64,000 nt of DNA, taken from NCBI GenBank assembly GCA_026708115.1, contig JAPOVL010000045.1, forward strand, positions 1-64,000. Reading direction: 5' to 3'. The notes under the pieces were generated by a model that saw only the letters and a program-made list of their open reading frames with translations, searched no databases and was not told the DNA's origin. The position numbers and the translations under genes are program-made. Within the stretch, counting starts at the first letter, position 1. Each line of letters starts with the position of its first letter. This DNA is from Chloroflexota bacterium. Its GTDB lineage: Bacteria > Chloroflexota > Anaerolineae > Aggregatilineales > Phototrophicaceae. This document shows positions 55,928 to 64,000 of the stretch, piece by piece.

Positions 55928-56563
55928 CTACGACTGCTTATAATACCTCTGTGACCCTCCCGGATCTTGCGTAATCCACCACTCGAATTCAGCCAGTGCC
56001 CGTTCCAAGTCGGAAAGTAACTGAAGATCGTGCAAGCTGTTGACCATTTCCAGCACTATCCCGCGCCAACTGTAAACGGCGAGTCTTTTGTCGCGCACCG
56101 TCAGCATTAGTGGCGTTTTCCCTTTGACTCCCTCTGACCGCGGCTGCTCGGCGAATGCGGGCCACACATCGATGATTCTGTCCGCAAGATAGTTCGTCCG
56201 CGCTCGAATAGCATCCGCATTCCAAGTGGTGACGTTATCATCGAAATAAGTGGAATTGAGATGAATGCCATGTTTACGCAAGGCAGCGCGCTTGTGTGAA
56301 AATGGCTTGTTTGAGAGCTTCGACTGATTCCATTTCTGCGTCACGATTGTCAGGTTGCCGATGGTATGAAGCAGCTCGCGCTGTGTATCCCGCCAGGTAT
56401 CGCCTAGATGTGTCTGCCAATCCGGGCTTAAAGTCTGCGGCATAATATGCTCTACGGTGCCGGTGCCATCCAGTTTGCTGTCTCCGTCAAAGAATCTGTT
56501 GATCGACTCCAGAATCAATACGATTCTTCTCGACTTGCCCGTACTGTACCGTCTGTTCCACAT
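55928..56563 (-). pseudogene. C-terminal part of a GmrSD-like (DUF262/DUF1524) type IV restriction enzyme
   Basis: The frame encodes a DUF1524 HNH-nuclease region: KLDGTGTVEHIMPQTLSPDW with the HNH histidine, LLHTIGNLTIVTQKWNQSKL and LSNKPFSHKRAAL with the Asn/His completing residues, then NADAIRARTNYLADRIIDVW. About 90 more residues follow. The N-terminal DUF262 NTPase half, which should precede it, is absent; the homology stops at 56563 next to the acyl-CoA dehydrogenase leader. GmrSD enzymes cut modified phage DNA. The track ORF extends to 56929 only as antisense of the neighbouring gene. Confidence 0.8.
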
Positions 56564-56632
56564 GAGGCGCCTGTTATAATAAGAGGCGCAAACTGCAAAA
56601 CAAAAACATGACGAATGTGGAGGATGATGCTG

Positions 56633-57823
56633 ATGGTTCTTGCTGAACAGGCGCGCCCCTTGAGCCCCCAGATGAGCGAAGAACATGAGATGCTGCTGGC
56701 GGCGGTGAGGGATTTCGCCCGGCGCGAAATCGCGCCTATCGCGGCCGAGTTCGACGAATCGGGCCAGTTTCCGCTGGAGACGGTGCGCAAGATGGGCGCA
56801 ATGGGATTGATGGGCATTGAGGTGCCGGAGGAATATGGCGGCGCCGGCATGGACACGCTGGCGCATGTGCTGACCATGATCGAAATCGCCAAAGCGGATG
56901 CTAGCCATAGCACGATCATGAGCGTGCACAATTCACTCTATTGCTATCCCATCCAGGTCTTCGGGACGGAGCGGCAAAAGCGGGAGTGGATCACGCCCGT
57001 GGCCAGCGGCGAGCAGATCGGCGCGTACAGCTTGACCGAGCCCATGTCGGGCAGCGACGCCGGCAATATGGCGAGCCGCGCCAGACTCAACGACGCGGGC
57101 ACGCACTATATCATCAACGGGCGCAAGAGCTGGGTCACCAGCGGTCCGGTTGCCGATCGTCTGATCTTGTTCACCATGACCGCCGCCGAAGCCAAGCACC
57201 GCGGCATCACCGCCTTTCTCATCGATACCGGCCAGCCGGGCTTCAGCCGCGGCAAGGTGGAGCCGAAACTGGGTATCCGCGCCAGCGCCACCAGCGAGAT
57301 CATCTTCGACAATTACGCCTGTCCGGTCGAGAATGTGCTGGGGGAAGTGGGACAAGGCTTCAAGATCGCCATGACCGTTTTGGACGCGGGGCGGATCGGC
57401 ATCGCGGCGCAAGCGCTGGGCATCGCCGAAGCGGCTTATGCAGCCGCGCTGGACTATGCTCGGCAGCGCCAAGCCTTTGGCGCGCCCATCGGCAGTTTTC
57501 AAATGATCCAGCAGAAGATCGCCGATATGAAAACGCGCATCGAAGCGAGCCGCGCCCTGCTCTACGGGGCGATCATCGCCAAGCAACGAGCATTGGCGAT
57601 TGGCGCGCGCTATACCAGCGAAGCGAGCATGGCAAAGCTGTTTTGCAGCGAAACCGCAGCTTATGTGACCGACGAGGCGATACAAATCCACGGCGGCATG
57701 GGCTACAGCAAAGAGATGCCGGTAGAGCGCTATTATCGCGACGCGCGCATCACTCGAATTTATGAAGGCACAAGCGAGATCCAACGCATGGTAATCGCGA
57801 GAAACGAATTGGGGTTGAGATGA
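56633..57823 (+). CDS. Short-chain acyl-CoA dehydrogenase
   Basis: An FAD enzyme of about 396 residues. It contains SEEHEMLLAAVRDFARREIAPIA, the substrate/FAD segment AYSLTEPMSGSDAGNMASRA, WVTSGPVADRLI, and the catalytic base region RIYEGTSEIQRMVIARN with Glu. The IQIHGGMGYSKEMPVERYYRD signature is common in butyryl/short-branched-chain dehydrogenases. Several in-frame ATGs lie at the start; ATG 56633 sits nine bases after GGAGG and is preferred over 56615. It overlaps the next gene by 4 bp. Together they probably act in fatty-acid or amino-acid degradation. Confidence 0.92.
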   Translation: MVLAEQARPLSPQMSEEHEMLLAAVRDFARREIAPIAAEFDESGQFPLETVRKMGAMGLMGIEVPEEYGGAGMDTLAHVLTMIEIAKADASHSTIMSVHNSLYCYPIQVFGTERQKREWITPVASGEQIGAYSLTEPMSGSDAGNMASRARLNDAGTHYIINGRKSWVTSGPVADRLILFTMTAAEAKHRGITAFLIDTGQPGFSRGKVEPKLGIRASATSEIIFDNYACPVENVLGEVGQGFKIAMTVLDAGRIGIAAQALGIAEAAYAAALDYARQRQAFGAPIGSFQMIQQKIADMKTRIEASRALLYGAIIAKQRALAIGARYTSEASMAKLFCSETAAYVTDEAIQIHGGMGYSKEMPVERYYRDARITRIYEGTSEIQRMVIARNELGLR

Positions 57824-58854
57824 TGAAAGCAGCGACATTAACAGCGCACGGCGGTCCGGAGGTCGTCGAGTATCGTGAAGATCTGCCGATTCCCGAGCCG
57901 GCATTCGGCGAAGTTCGCGTCAACATCAAAGCGGCGGCGCTAAACCGCCTGGACCTGTGGGTGCGCGCGGGCTGGAAGGGACTGGAACTCAACTTCCCCC
58001 ATGTAATTTGCTCGGATGGCGCGGGCCTGGTCGATGCTGTCGGGGACGGCGTCATGCAGTTCGCCGTCGGCGACCGCGTTTGCATTGATCCTACAATCGT
58101 TCAGCCCGGGGATCCGGCCCTGCATAGCGGCCTGGAAAACCAGTCGCGCATCGCCATCCTCGGCGAACATCACAGCGGCACAGCGGCAGAATATGTCGTA
58201 TTGCCAGCGCGCAATTTGCTGCGCATGCCGGATGCATTCGATTTTGGCGAGGCGGCGGCGGCGGGCCTGGTCGGCGTGACCGCCTGGCACTCCTTGATCA
58301 CGCGCGGCGGACTTCAGGTCGGCGAGTCCGTGCTGATCGTGGGCGCCGGCGGCGGCGTCAACAGCATCAGCATTCAGATCGCCAAGCTGGCGGGCGCGAC
58401 GGTTTATGTCGTAGGCAGCAACGCGGAAAAATGTCGTCAAGCCGAAGCGCTGGGCGCGGACCTGACGATCAACCGCGAAGAAGAGCAGCAGTGGTCGCGG
58501 GCCATCTACAAGCTGACGGATCGCCGCGGCGTCGATGTCGTGGTGGACAACGTGGGCGCGGCAACATTGAGCCAAAGCCTGCGCGCTTGCCGCATCGGCG
58601 GGCGCATCTTGATCGTCGGCGGCACCAGCGGTTACAGCTTCGAGATGAATGTAGCCCAGCTCTTCGCCCGGCAAATCGCCCTCATCGGCAGCACCATGGG
58701 TCCCCACCGCGACTACATGGCTGTCATGGATCAGGTATTTTCGGGGCGGCTGCAAGCGGTGATCGGCGCGCGCCTGCCTTTGAGCGAGGCGCGTCAGGCG
58801 CAAGAGCTGTTGGCGCAGAACGCCGTCTTCGGGAAAGTGGTCCTGGAAGTTTGA
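57820..58854 (+). CDS. Zinc-binding/quinone oxidoreductase-like medium-chain dehydrogenase
   Basis: A 344-residue MDR protein: KAATLTAHGGPEVVEY at the start, LNRLDLWVRAGW, DGAGLVDAVGDGV and the cofactor loop VLIVGAGGGVNSISIQIA. The N-terminal Cys/His zinc ligands of true alcohol dehydrogenases are replaced (SDGAG instead of GHE), so a quinone-oxidoreductase or enoyl-reductase-like NADPH activity is more likely. It begins at ATGATG, overlapping the acyl-CoA dehydrogenase stop, indicating coupled translation. Substrate unknown. Confidence 0.85.
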   Translation: MMKAATLTAHGGPEVVEYREDLPIPEPAFGEVRVNIKAAALNRLDLWVRAGWKGLELNFPHVICSDGAGLVDAVGDGVMQFAVGDRVCIDPTIVQPGDPALHSGLENQSRIAILGEHHSGTAAEYVVLPARNLLRMPDAFDFGEAAAAGLVGVTAWHSLITRGGLQVGESVLIVGAGGGVNSISIQIAKLAGATVYVVGSNAEKCRQAEALGADLTINREEEQQWSRAIYKLTDRRGVDVVVDNVGAATLSQSLRACRIGGRILIVGGTSGYSFEMNVAQLFARQIALIGSTMGPHRDYMAVMDQVFSGRLQAVIGARLPLSEARQAQELLAQNAVFGKVVLEV

Positions 58855-59148
58855 CGCAGCTCCCATCTTGCAAGCCTGTGCTCCCACACAAGGAGAAGTC
58901 TAAAAGCGACGGGTCAGCCAAGGCTGACCCCTACAAGGTCCATTTATGGCGAAAACTGTAAGGGCGACATACGATGTCGCCCGAAATCACACATCGCGGC
59001 AGCAGCGGGCGATCAGATTGGTCGCCCCTACAAGGCTCGTTTTCGTTGCAGGACTTACTTGCACTTACTGAGCGCGCAGAGCAAAAACATTTGATCGAAA
59101 ACTCTGTGCCCTCTGCGTCTCTGTAGTGAATTCAAATGGTTTATCGCG
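58855..59148. repeat. Repeat cluster downstream of the dehydrogenase
   Basis: Three covarying palindromes occur here: GGGTCAGCC-AA-GGCTGACCC (58911-58930), GGGCGACAT-ACG-ATGTCGCCC (58962-58982) and GGGCGATCAGATTGGTCGCCC (59007-59027), two of them followed by CTAC. A GTTGCAGGACTTACTTGC repeat lies at 59045-59069 and a reverse CACAGAG-type repeat at 59101-59133. No gene is present. Confidence 0.75.
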
Positions 59149-59625
59149 ATGGCATTTGACGGCTCTGTAATCTATCAAGTGGCGGACGATCTGGGTTTTG
59201 AAAACCTCGACCGGGTCGCGCGGCGGGCCGGCGTCATGAGCGTCTTGCAGGTCACGGCCTATTATTTCGGGCGGCGGGTCCGGCACTCGGTGGCGCGGGT
59301 GATCGAATATCAATTGGGAGAGGTCGAACTGCTGCTGGTTTACGAAGGTTTCAATCGGCACCAACCCCTGCGGCTGAGCGTGCCTAAAGACCGTCTGGAA
59401 AAGCTGCTGCAGGCCCTGCGCCAGGCGAAGTTCGACACGCTGAGCGATCAAGACGGCTTGTCCTTCACCGATCGCAGCCTCTGGCTGATTCAACGCGCCG
59501 CCGGCACCTACAGCCACGGCCTGATCGTCTCGCCGGACAAACCGCAAATGCCTTGGTCGTCGATCGTCAACGCCATCGACGATTACCTGCCCCGCGCCAT
59601 CCGCGAAGTGCCATTGCAGAACTGA
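59149..59625 (+). CDS. Conserved-looking protein of unknown function
   Basis: A 158-residue soluble protein that I do not recognise. It has good coding character (GC-rich third positions, host-like), no signal peptide, and a predicted mix of strand and helix: VIEYQLGEVELLLVYEGF, DRLEKLLQALRQAKFDTL, LWLIQRAAGTYSHGLIV. It ends 12 bp before the CYTH gene with a ribosome site in between, so the two are likely an operon. No function is proposed. Confidence 0.65.
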   Translation: MAFDGSVIYQVADDLGFENLDRVARRAGVMSVLQVTAYYFGRRVRHSVARVIEYQLGEVELLLVYEGFNRHQPLRLSVPKDRLEKLLQALRQAKFDTLSDQDGLSFTDRSLWLIQRAAGTYSHGLIVSPDKPQMPWSSIVNAIDDYLPRAIREVPLQN

Positions 59626-59637
59626 GAAGGACAAAAC

Positions 59638-60234
59638 ATGACGCAGCATGACATGCGCGAGGTGGAGGTCAAGCTCCATACGCCGGACCTGGCCCAGGTG
59701 CAAGCGGCGCTGGAAGCGGCGGGCGCGGCTTTGAAATCGCCGCGGGTCTTCGAGCGGAACCTGCGCTACGAGAATGCGGCGGGCACGTTGACGGCGGGGG
59801 GCATTGTCTTGCGCCTGCGGCAGGATGAACGTGCCAGGCTGACCTATAAATCGGGCGAGAGCAGCCAGGACGGCATCTTCAGGCGCTTCGAAGCGGAAGT
59901 TGTCGTCAGCGATTTTGAGACCATGGATCTGATCCTGCGGCGGCTGGGTTATACGGTGGCGCTGATTTATGAGAAGTTCCGGACGACCTATGCGCTGGGC
60001 GATGCCGAAATCGTGCTGGATGAGCTGCCCTACGGGAACTTCACCGAGATCGAAGCGGATGAGGGAACGATTGAGCGGATTGTGGATGACTTGGGCTTAG
60101 CGCGCTATCGGCGCATGAGCGGGAGCTACACGGACATTTTCGCCGAGTTGAAGTGGAAGCTGGGCTTGGCGATGCGGGATTGCAGCTTTGAGAGCTTTGC
60201 CGGGTTGGATGTGGATCTGCGCGATTTGATCTAA
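59638..60234 (+). CDS. CYTH-domain protein (class IV adenylate cyclase/thiamine triphosphatase-like)
   Basis: A 198-residue CYTH (triphosphate tunnel) protein. The ExExK signature appears as REVEVKLHTP at the N terminus. LRLRQDERARLTYKSG supplies basic tunnel residues, FRRFEAEVVVSDFETM and KFRTTYALGDAEIVLDELPYGNFTEIEA supply later acid residues. Members bind triphosphates and may act as CyaB-type adenylate cyclases or triphosphatases. The family gives no unique activity here. The start follows GAAGGA. Confidence 0.9.
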   Translation: MTQHDMREVEVKLHTPDLAQVQAALEAAGAALKSPRVFERNLRYENAAGTLTAGGIVLRLRQDERARLTYKSGESSQDGIFRRFEAEVVVSDFETMDLILRRLGYTVALIYEKFRTTYALGDAEIVLDELPYGNFTEIEADEGTIERIVDDLGLARYRRMSGSYTDIFAELKWKLGLAMRDCSFESFAGLDVDLRDLI

Positions 60235-60340
60235 CCGCAAAGACACAAAGTGCACAGAGAGGAATAGATGTAGGGGCGAGCCTTGGCTCGCCCGTTGGAT
60301 TTAACCAACGAGGACACCGAGAGCACAGAGAGGATTTCCT
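60233..60340. repeat. CACAGAG repeats and palindrome that include the TIR gene ribosome site
   Basis: ACCGCAAAGACACAAAGTGC runs into CACAGAGAGG from 60233. A GGGCGAGCC-TT-GGCTCGCCC palindrome lies at 60274-60293. A second CACAGAG-type repeat begins TTAACCAACGAGGACACC at 60301. Its final AGAGAGG is seven bases before the GTG of the TIR gene and appears to serve as its Shine-Dalgarno sequence. Confidence 0.7.
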
Positions 60341-61081
60341 GTGAGTGAGTTGGAGAAGTTTCTGGAAGAGCGGTCGAAGATTCCGATTCCGGGCGGCGAC
60401 GTGGCTCGGGTTCGGCTGCTTGCGAAAGAGATCGCGCTAGGATTGCATAAAGGCTTTTGGGACGACTTTCTTGCAGGGAATCCTCGCTACGGTCCTAATA
60501 ATGAGAATCTCAGGGATTTCTGGGGAAAACGGTGGAAAGAGCATGATTTTGAGCACCTAGTAGAACTCCTCGAATTTCATGGATATGTTTACGTTAGAGA
60601 CGCCTTTAGACTGTCCGGAAGCACTGTCGAACTGTTGGAAAAAGTAGAGTCATTCAACGTATTCATTTCATACAGGCGCCTTGACAGCAGCGCGTTTGCA
60701 CTGCTCGTGCTGGCTCGACTAAAGGAACATGACCTAATCCCATTCGTCGACATGGCATTAGAGGCTGGCGGGAGCTGGCACGCCGACCTGGAAGAGCGTA
60801 TCAAGGCCTGCGATTTTTTCATCATCTTGCTAGGGAAAGACACGCTGGCGTCGGATATGACAGTCAAGGAAATCGGCTGGGCGGTTGATGCGGAACGAAC
60901 GATCATCCCCGTTTGGCACAGCGGATTCGACATCGGCTCGGACAAGTGGAATGCGATTCTCGCCGAAGTGAAAGACGCGATCCAACAGACAAACGCCATC
61001 CGCGTGACAGACGAAAGCGCAGCCCATTACGACGCTGCGATTCGGACACTGCTCACTAACCGCTTTGGAATTACGCCATAG
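60341..61081 (+). CDS. TIR-domain protein, possible NADase or defence effector
   Basis: A 246-residue protein. Residues 1-100 form a helical domain I cannot name (DVARVRLLAKEIALGLHKGF). From about residue 104 there is a TIR domain: FNVFISYRRLDSSAFALLVL (box 1), DLEERIKACDFFIILLGKDTL (box 2), and TVKEIGWAVDAERTIIPVWH containing the expected Glu. Bacterial TIR proteins often cleave NAD+ or act as signalling effectors in Thoeris-like immunity. No ThsA-like or CBASS partner lies adjacent, so function is open. It starts with GTG preceded by AGAGAGG from a spacer repeat. Confidence 0.78.
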   Translation: MSELEKFLEERSKIPIPGGDVARVRLLAKEIALGLHKGFWDDFLAGNPRYGPNNENLRDFWGKRWKEHDFEHLVELLEFHGYVYVRDAFRLSGSTVELLEKVESFNVFISYRRLDSSAFALLVLARLKEHDLIPFVDMALEAGGSWHADLEERIKACDFFIILLGKDTLASDMTVKEIGWAVDAERTIIPVWHSGFDIGSDKWNAILAEVKDAIQQTNAIRVTDESAAHYDAAIRTLLTNRFGITP

Positions 61082-61469
61082 GCCCTCGGCAGCGCTCCAA
61101 CGCCACTTTCAGGGCCCGTACATCTGTCATTTCCGGCATGTTTCGGGCGACCCGCTGGGTCGCCCCTACAGTTTTCATACATAAATGATACCTGTAGGGG
61201 TCCGCTATTTGCTGACCCGTTGCTATCGTACCGCGTTAAATCTATCATGTCTTCTCCTCAGGTCTTGATGGTGCGCGTAGACACTGACCTTCGGGAGGAA
61301 TTTAGGGAGGGGGTGATCGAGAATCTCCCTGTAATTCAACCGCCCGACGCCCTATACTGCATGGTTGTTTTGCCGCAAGGTGAGAACCCTCCGCCGGCAG
61401 ACGGTGTTACAATTAGCGGAGAAAAGCGCAAGTCCGATACCAGGAACACAGCAAACGGAGTTCACATTT
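61082..61469. other. 388-bp spacer before the carboxylase genes
   Basis: It contains GGGCGACCC-GCT-GGGTCGCCC followed by CTACAG at 61145-61168, and an imperfect GGGGTCC...TGACCC palindrome near 61196-61219. An ORF from 61220 overlaps the carboxylase gene in another frame and is not convincing beyond its first 60 codons. A promoter for the carboxylase operon probably lies here but was not identified. Confidence 0.5.
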
Positions 61470-63020
61470 ATGACCATCAGCCCCAAGATCGAGCAGTTGC
61501 GCGCCAAGCGCGCCCAGAGCCAGATGGGCGGCGGCGAGGCGCGCATCCAGCGGCAGCACGATCAAGGCAAGAAGACCGCCCGCGAACGATTGGAAATGTT
61601 GCTCGATCCCGGCAGCTTTCGCGAAATTGACGCTTTCGTGCACCATCACAACAACAAGTTCGGGCTGGGCAACAACAAGCCGCTCAGCGACAGCGTCGTG
61701 ACCGGCTGGGGCACCATCGACGGCCGCCTGGTTTATGTCTATTCGCAAGATTTCACCGTCATGGGCGGCAGCTTGAGCGAGGCCCACGCGGACAAGATCC
61801 TCAAGGTCATGGATATGGCCATCAAGGTGGGCGCGCCGGTCATCGGCTTGAATGACAGCGGCGGCGCCAGGATCCAGGAGGGCGTGGAGAGCCTGGGCGG
61901 ATATGCCGATATTTTCCTGCAGAATACCCTGGCCAGCGGCGTCATTCCCCAGATCAGCGTGATCATGGGACCCTGCGCCGGCGGCGCGGTCTATAGCCCG
62001 GCGCTGACGGATTACATCATCATGGTCAAGGACAGCAGTTATATGTTCATCACCGGGCCGGACGTGGTCAAGCAAGTGCTCAACGAAGATGTCAGTTTTG
62101 AGGATTTGGGCGGGGCCTCGGTGCATGCCAGCAAGAGCGGGGTCTGCCATTTCGTGGCCGATGACGAAGCGCAATCGCTGATATTGGCGCGGGAGTTGCT
62201 CAGCTATCTGCCGCAGAACAATATGGAAGACCCGCCGGTTGTCGCCACGACCGATGACCCGCTGCGGGCAGAGAGCGCGCTTGATACTATCGTGCCGGAG
62301 AATCCCAACCAGCCTTACGATATGAAAAAGGTGATCGAGTTCATCGTCGACGATGGGCATTTCTTCGAAGTGCACGAAGAATACGCCGGCAATATTGTGG
62401 TCGGGTACGCGCGGCTGGGCGGCTCTGCGGTTGGCATCGTCGCCAACCAGCCCATGGTGCTGGCTGGCGTGCTGGATATCAATGCCAGCGTCAAAGCGGC
62501 GCGCTTCGTGCGCACCTGCGACGCCTTCAACGTGCCGCTGATCACCTTTGTAGATGTCCCGGGCTATCTGCCGGGCACGGACCAGGAGCACAACGGTATC
62601 ATCATGAGCGGCGCCAAGCTGCTGTACGCCTTTTGCGAGGCGACCGTGCCCAAGCTGACCGTCACCACGCGCAAGTCATACGGCGGCGCTTATTGCGTGA
62701 TGAACAGCAAGCACATCCGCGCCGATCTCAACATCGCCTGGCCCACCGCCGAAATCGCCGTGATGGGTCCCGAGGGCGCGGTCGAGATCATCTATCGCCG
62801 CGAGCTGAAAGAAGCGCAGGACCCCGCCGCGCGCAAGCAGGAACTGGCGGCGGACTATCGCGAAACATTCGCCAACCCCTACATCGCCGCCAGCCGAGGT
62901 TTTATCGACGACGTCATTGAACCGCACAATACGCGCGCGCGTTTGATTAACGCCTTGCAGGTTTTCCAAAACAAGCGCGACGAGAACCTGCCCAAGAAGC
63001 ACGGCAACATACCGCTCTAG
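61470..63020 (+). CDS. pccB: Acyl-CoA carboxylase, carboxyltransferase (beta) subunit
   Basis: A 516-residue carboxyltransferase of the propionyl/methylcrotonyl-CoA class, transferring CO2 from carboxybiotin to acyl-CoA. Motifs: [20 protein letters not shown], the N-domain oxyanion region [36 protein letters not shown], and the C-domain [18 protein letters not shown] with [20 protein letters not shown]. Propionyl-CoA is the likely substrate because methylmalonyl-CoA epimerase is encoded in the same window. The ATG at 61470 follows GGAG; the track starts 35 codons upstream. The biotin carboxylase gene begins nine bases after the stop. Confidence 0.93.
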   Translation: MTISPKIEQLRAKRAQSQMGGGEARIQRQHDQGKKTARERLEMLLDPGSFREIDAFVHHHNNKFGLGNNKPLSDSVVTGWGTIDGRLVYVYSQDFTVMGGSLSEAHADKILKVMDMAIKVGAPVIGLNDSGGARIQEGVESLGGYADIFLQNTLASGVIPQISVIMGPCAGGAVYSPALTDYIIMVKDSSYMFITGPDVVKQVLNEDVSFEDLGGASVHASKSGVCHFVADDEAQSLILARELLSYLPQNNMEDPPVVATTDDPLRAESALDTIVPENPNQPYDMKKVIEFIVDDGHFFEVHEEYAGNIVVGYARLGGSAVGIVANQPMVLAGVLDINASVKAARFVRTCDAFNVPLITFVDVPGYLPGTDQEHNGIIMSGAKLLYAFCEATVPKLTVTTRKSYGGAYCVMNSKHIRADLNIAWPTAEIAVMGPEGAVEIIYRRELKEAQDPAARKQELAADYRETFANPYIAASRGFIDDVIEPHNTRARLINALQVFQNKRDENLPKKHGNIPL

Positions 63021-63029
63021 GAGGCGTCG

Positions 63030-64000
63030 ATGGCTGAACAACTCACCGGCATCAACAAGATCTTGATCGCCAATCGCGGCGAAATCGCCGTGCGCATCAT
63101 TCGCGCCGCCCGCGATCTGGGCATCCCGACCGTGGCTGTCTACTCCGATGTCGATCGCGCGGCCTTGCACGTGCGCTATGCCGACGAGGCGGTTCACATT
63201 GGCGGACCGCGCCCGGCCGACAGTTATCTCAAGATGGACACGCTGATCGAGGTGGCGCGCCGGACGGGAGCGGACGCCGTCCACCCGGGTTATGGCTTCC
63301 TGGCGGAAAACGCCGACTTTGCCGGGCAAGTCATCGACGAAGGCCTGGTCTGGATCGGACCGCCGCCGGCTGCTATCGCAACGATGGGCGACAAGCACGC
63401 TGCGCGGCTGGCGGTGACCCGCAACAATGTGCCGCTGATCCCCGGGATTGAGGCCGGATTGTCAAATGACGAATTGGCCGCGGCTGCCGAGTCAATCGGC
63501 TTTCCGGTCTTGATCAAAGCAGTGGCCGGCGGCGGCGGCAAAGGCATGCGCCCGGTGCATCGCGCGGAAGACTTCGAAATGGCGCTGCTAACGGCGCGGC
63601 GCGAGGCGGAAAGCGCCTTTGGCAATGGCGATGTTTATCTGGAAAAACTGCTGCGGGGCGCGCGCCACATCGAGTTTCAGATCCTGGCGGATAGTCATGG
63701 CAACACCGTGCACCTGGGCGAGCGCGAATGTTCCATTCAAAGGCGGCATCAGAAGCTGGTGGAAGAAGCGCCCAGCGTCTTCGTCGATGCTGAACTGCGG
63801 CAGAAAATGGGCGAGATGGCGATCGCCGCGGCCGAATCGGTCGGCTATGTCAATGCCGGCACCATCGAGTGCCTGGTCGACCGCGACAAGAATTTCTATT
63901 TCCTGGAGATGAATACACGCCTGCAAGTGGAGCATCCCGTGACCGAACTGGTGACCGGCGTCGACCTCGCCAAAGAGCAGATACGTATCGCGCGCGGGCG
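63030..64000 (+). CDS. Acyl-CoA carboxylase, biotin carboxylase subunit (cut by window end)
   Basis: The frame is open to the window edge and so is missing from the ORF track. It begins [20 protein letters not shown], the canonical biotin carboxylase start. [14 protein letters not shown], the ATP-grasp loop [28 protein letters not shown] and [16 protein letters not shown] follow. It carboxylates biotin for the PccB subunit upstream. About 323 residues are visible. Whether a biotin-carrier domain is fused at the C terminus lies outside the window. TAGGAGG gives the start at 63030. Confidence 0.95.
   Translation, partial: MAEQLTGINKILIANRGEIAVRIIRAARDLGIPTVAVYSDVDRAALHVRYADEAVHIGGPRPADSYLKMDTLIEVARRTGADAVHPGYGFLAENADFAGQVIDEGLVWIGPPPAAIATMGDKHAARLAVTRNNVPLIPGIEAGLSNDELAAAAESIGFPVLIKAVAGGGGKGMRPVHRAEDFEMALLTARREAESAFGNGDVYLEKLLRGARHIEFQILADSHGNTVHLGERECSIQRRHQKLVEEAPSVFVDAELRQKMGEMAIAAAESVGYVNAGTIECLVDRDKNFYFLEMNTRLQVEHPVTELVTGVDLAKEQIRIARG

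Noticed and set aside
55736-55954. 72-codon plus-strand ORF
   Set aside because: No ribosome site, no recognisable protein, and it overlaps the GmrSD remnant.
61220-61630. 136-codon ORF before the carboxylase gene
   Set aside because: Its second half is an out-of-frame reading of pccB and its first half overlaps a palindrome spacer; no homology seen.

Overview
The window looks like a chromosomal segment of a GC-rich, free-living heterotrophic bacterium. A member of Chloroflexota (Anaerolineae-like) is the best guess, but this is an inference. It rests on an FHA-FHA-RodA/FtsW-PBP cell-envelope operon, secreted DUF4397/SH3 proteins, a very large BNR-repeat protein and acyl-CoA-based metabolism; no rRNA or tRNA is present to prove it. 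I saw no CRISPR array.

Layout. 0-4.3 kb: ahcY and a secreted DUF4397/SH3b protein. 4.5-14 kb: a surface-polysaccharide block (GDP-6-deoxy-mannose enzymes Rmd and Gmd, TatD, two glycosyltransferases, a YfhO-like membrane protein, an O-antigen-ligase-like polymerase). 14-16.3 kb: rpsF, rpsR and a membrane-anchored parvulin. 16.4-21.3 kb: two FHA proteins, MTA phosphorylase, a RodA/FtsW protein and a PBP-like protein whose three catalytic motifs all look broken. 22-25.3 kb: a 1055-residue BNR-repeat protein. 25.4-27.4 kb: an AT-richer AbiL/RloA-RloB-type defence pair with an in-frame stop in RloB. 27.4-37.1 kb: housekeeping genes (GT1 glycosyltransferase, UvrA, glutaryl-CoA dehydrogenase, HMA protein, methyltransferase, QueG, amidase). 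37.4-38.9 kb: an AT-rich lone putative PD-(D/E)XK nuclease. 39.2-42 kb: copper ATPase plus CsoR with a perfect palindromic operator. 42-43.9 kb: a secreted SH3 protein and methylmalonyl-CoA epimerase.

44-56.6 kb is an acquired, heavily rearranged island. It begins with a truncated IS982-type element and holds an intact hydrolytic 2-aminoethylphosphonate route: PhnW transaminates, PhnY oxidises phosphonoacetaldehyde, PhnA hydrolyses phosphonoacetate. Next come fragments of at least five other genes, including a PhyH dioxygenase tail and a multiply broken PhnZ-type HD oxygenase (remains of an alternative oxidative route), a second IS982 end, a phosphonate-associated alcohol dehydrogenase, an integrase fragment fused to a deleted SNF2-type helicase, and the C-terminal part of a GmrSD-like restriction enzyme. 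56.6-64 kb returns to host-like sequence: acyl-CoA dehydrogenase, quinone-oxidoreductase-like enzyme, a CYTH protein, a TIR-domain protein and the acyl-CoA carboxylase subunits. The carboxylase, epimerase and dehydrogenases together suggest propionyl-CoA, fatty-acid and lysine degradation.

Spacers carry several repeat families: a roughly 200-bp MITE with 15-bp terminal inverted repeats, short palindromes whose arms change together (GGGCGAnn...nnTCGCCC), CACAGAG-type repeats, and a GTTGCATGACTTACT-type repeat.
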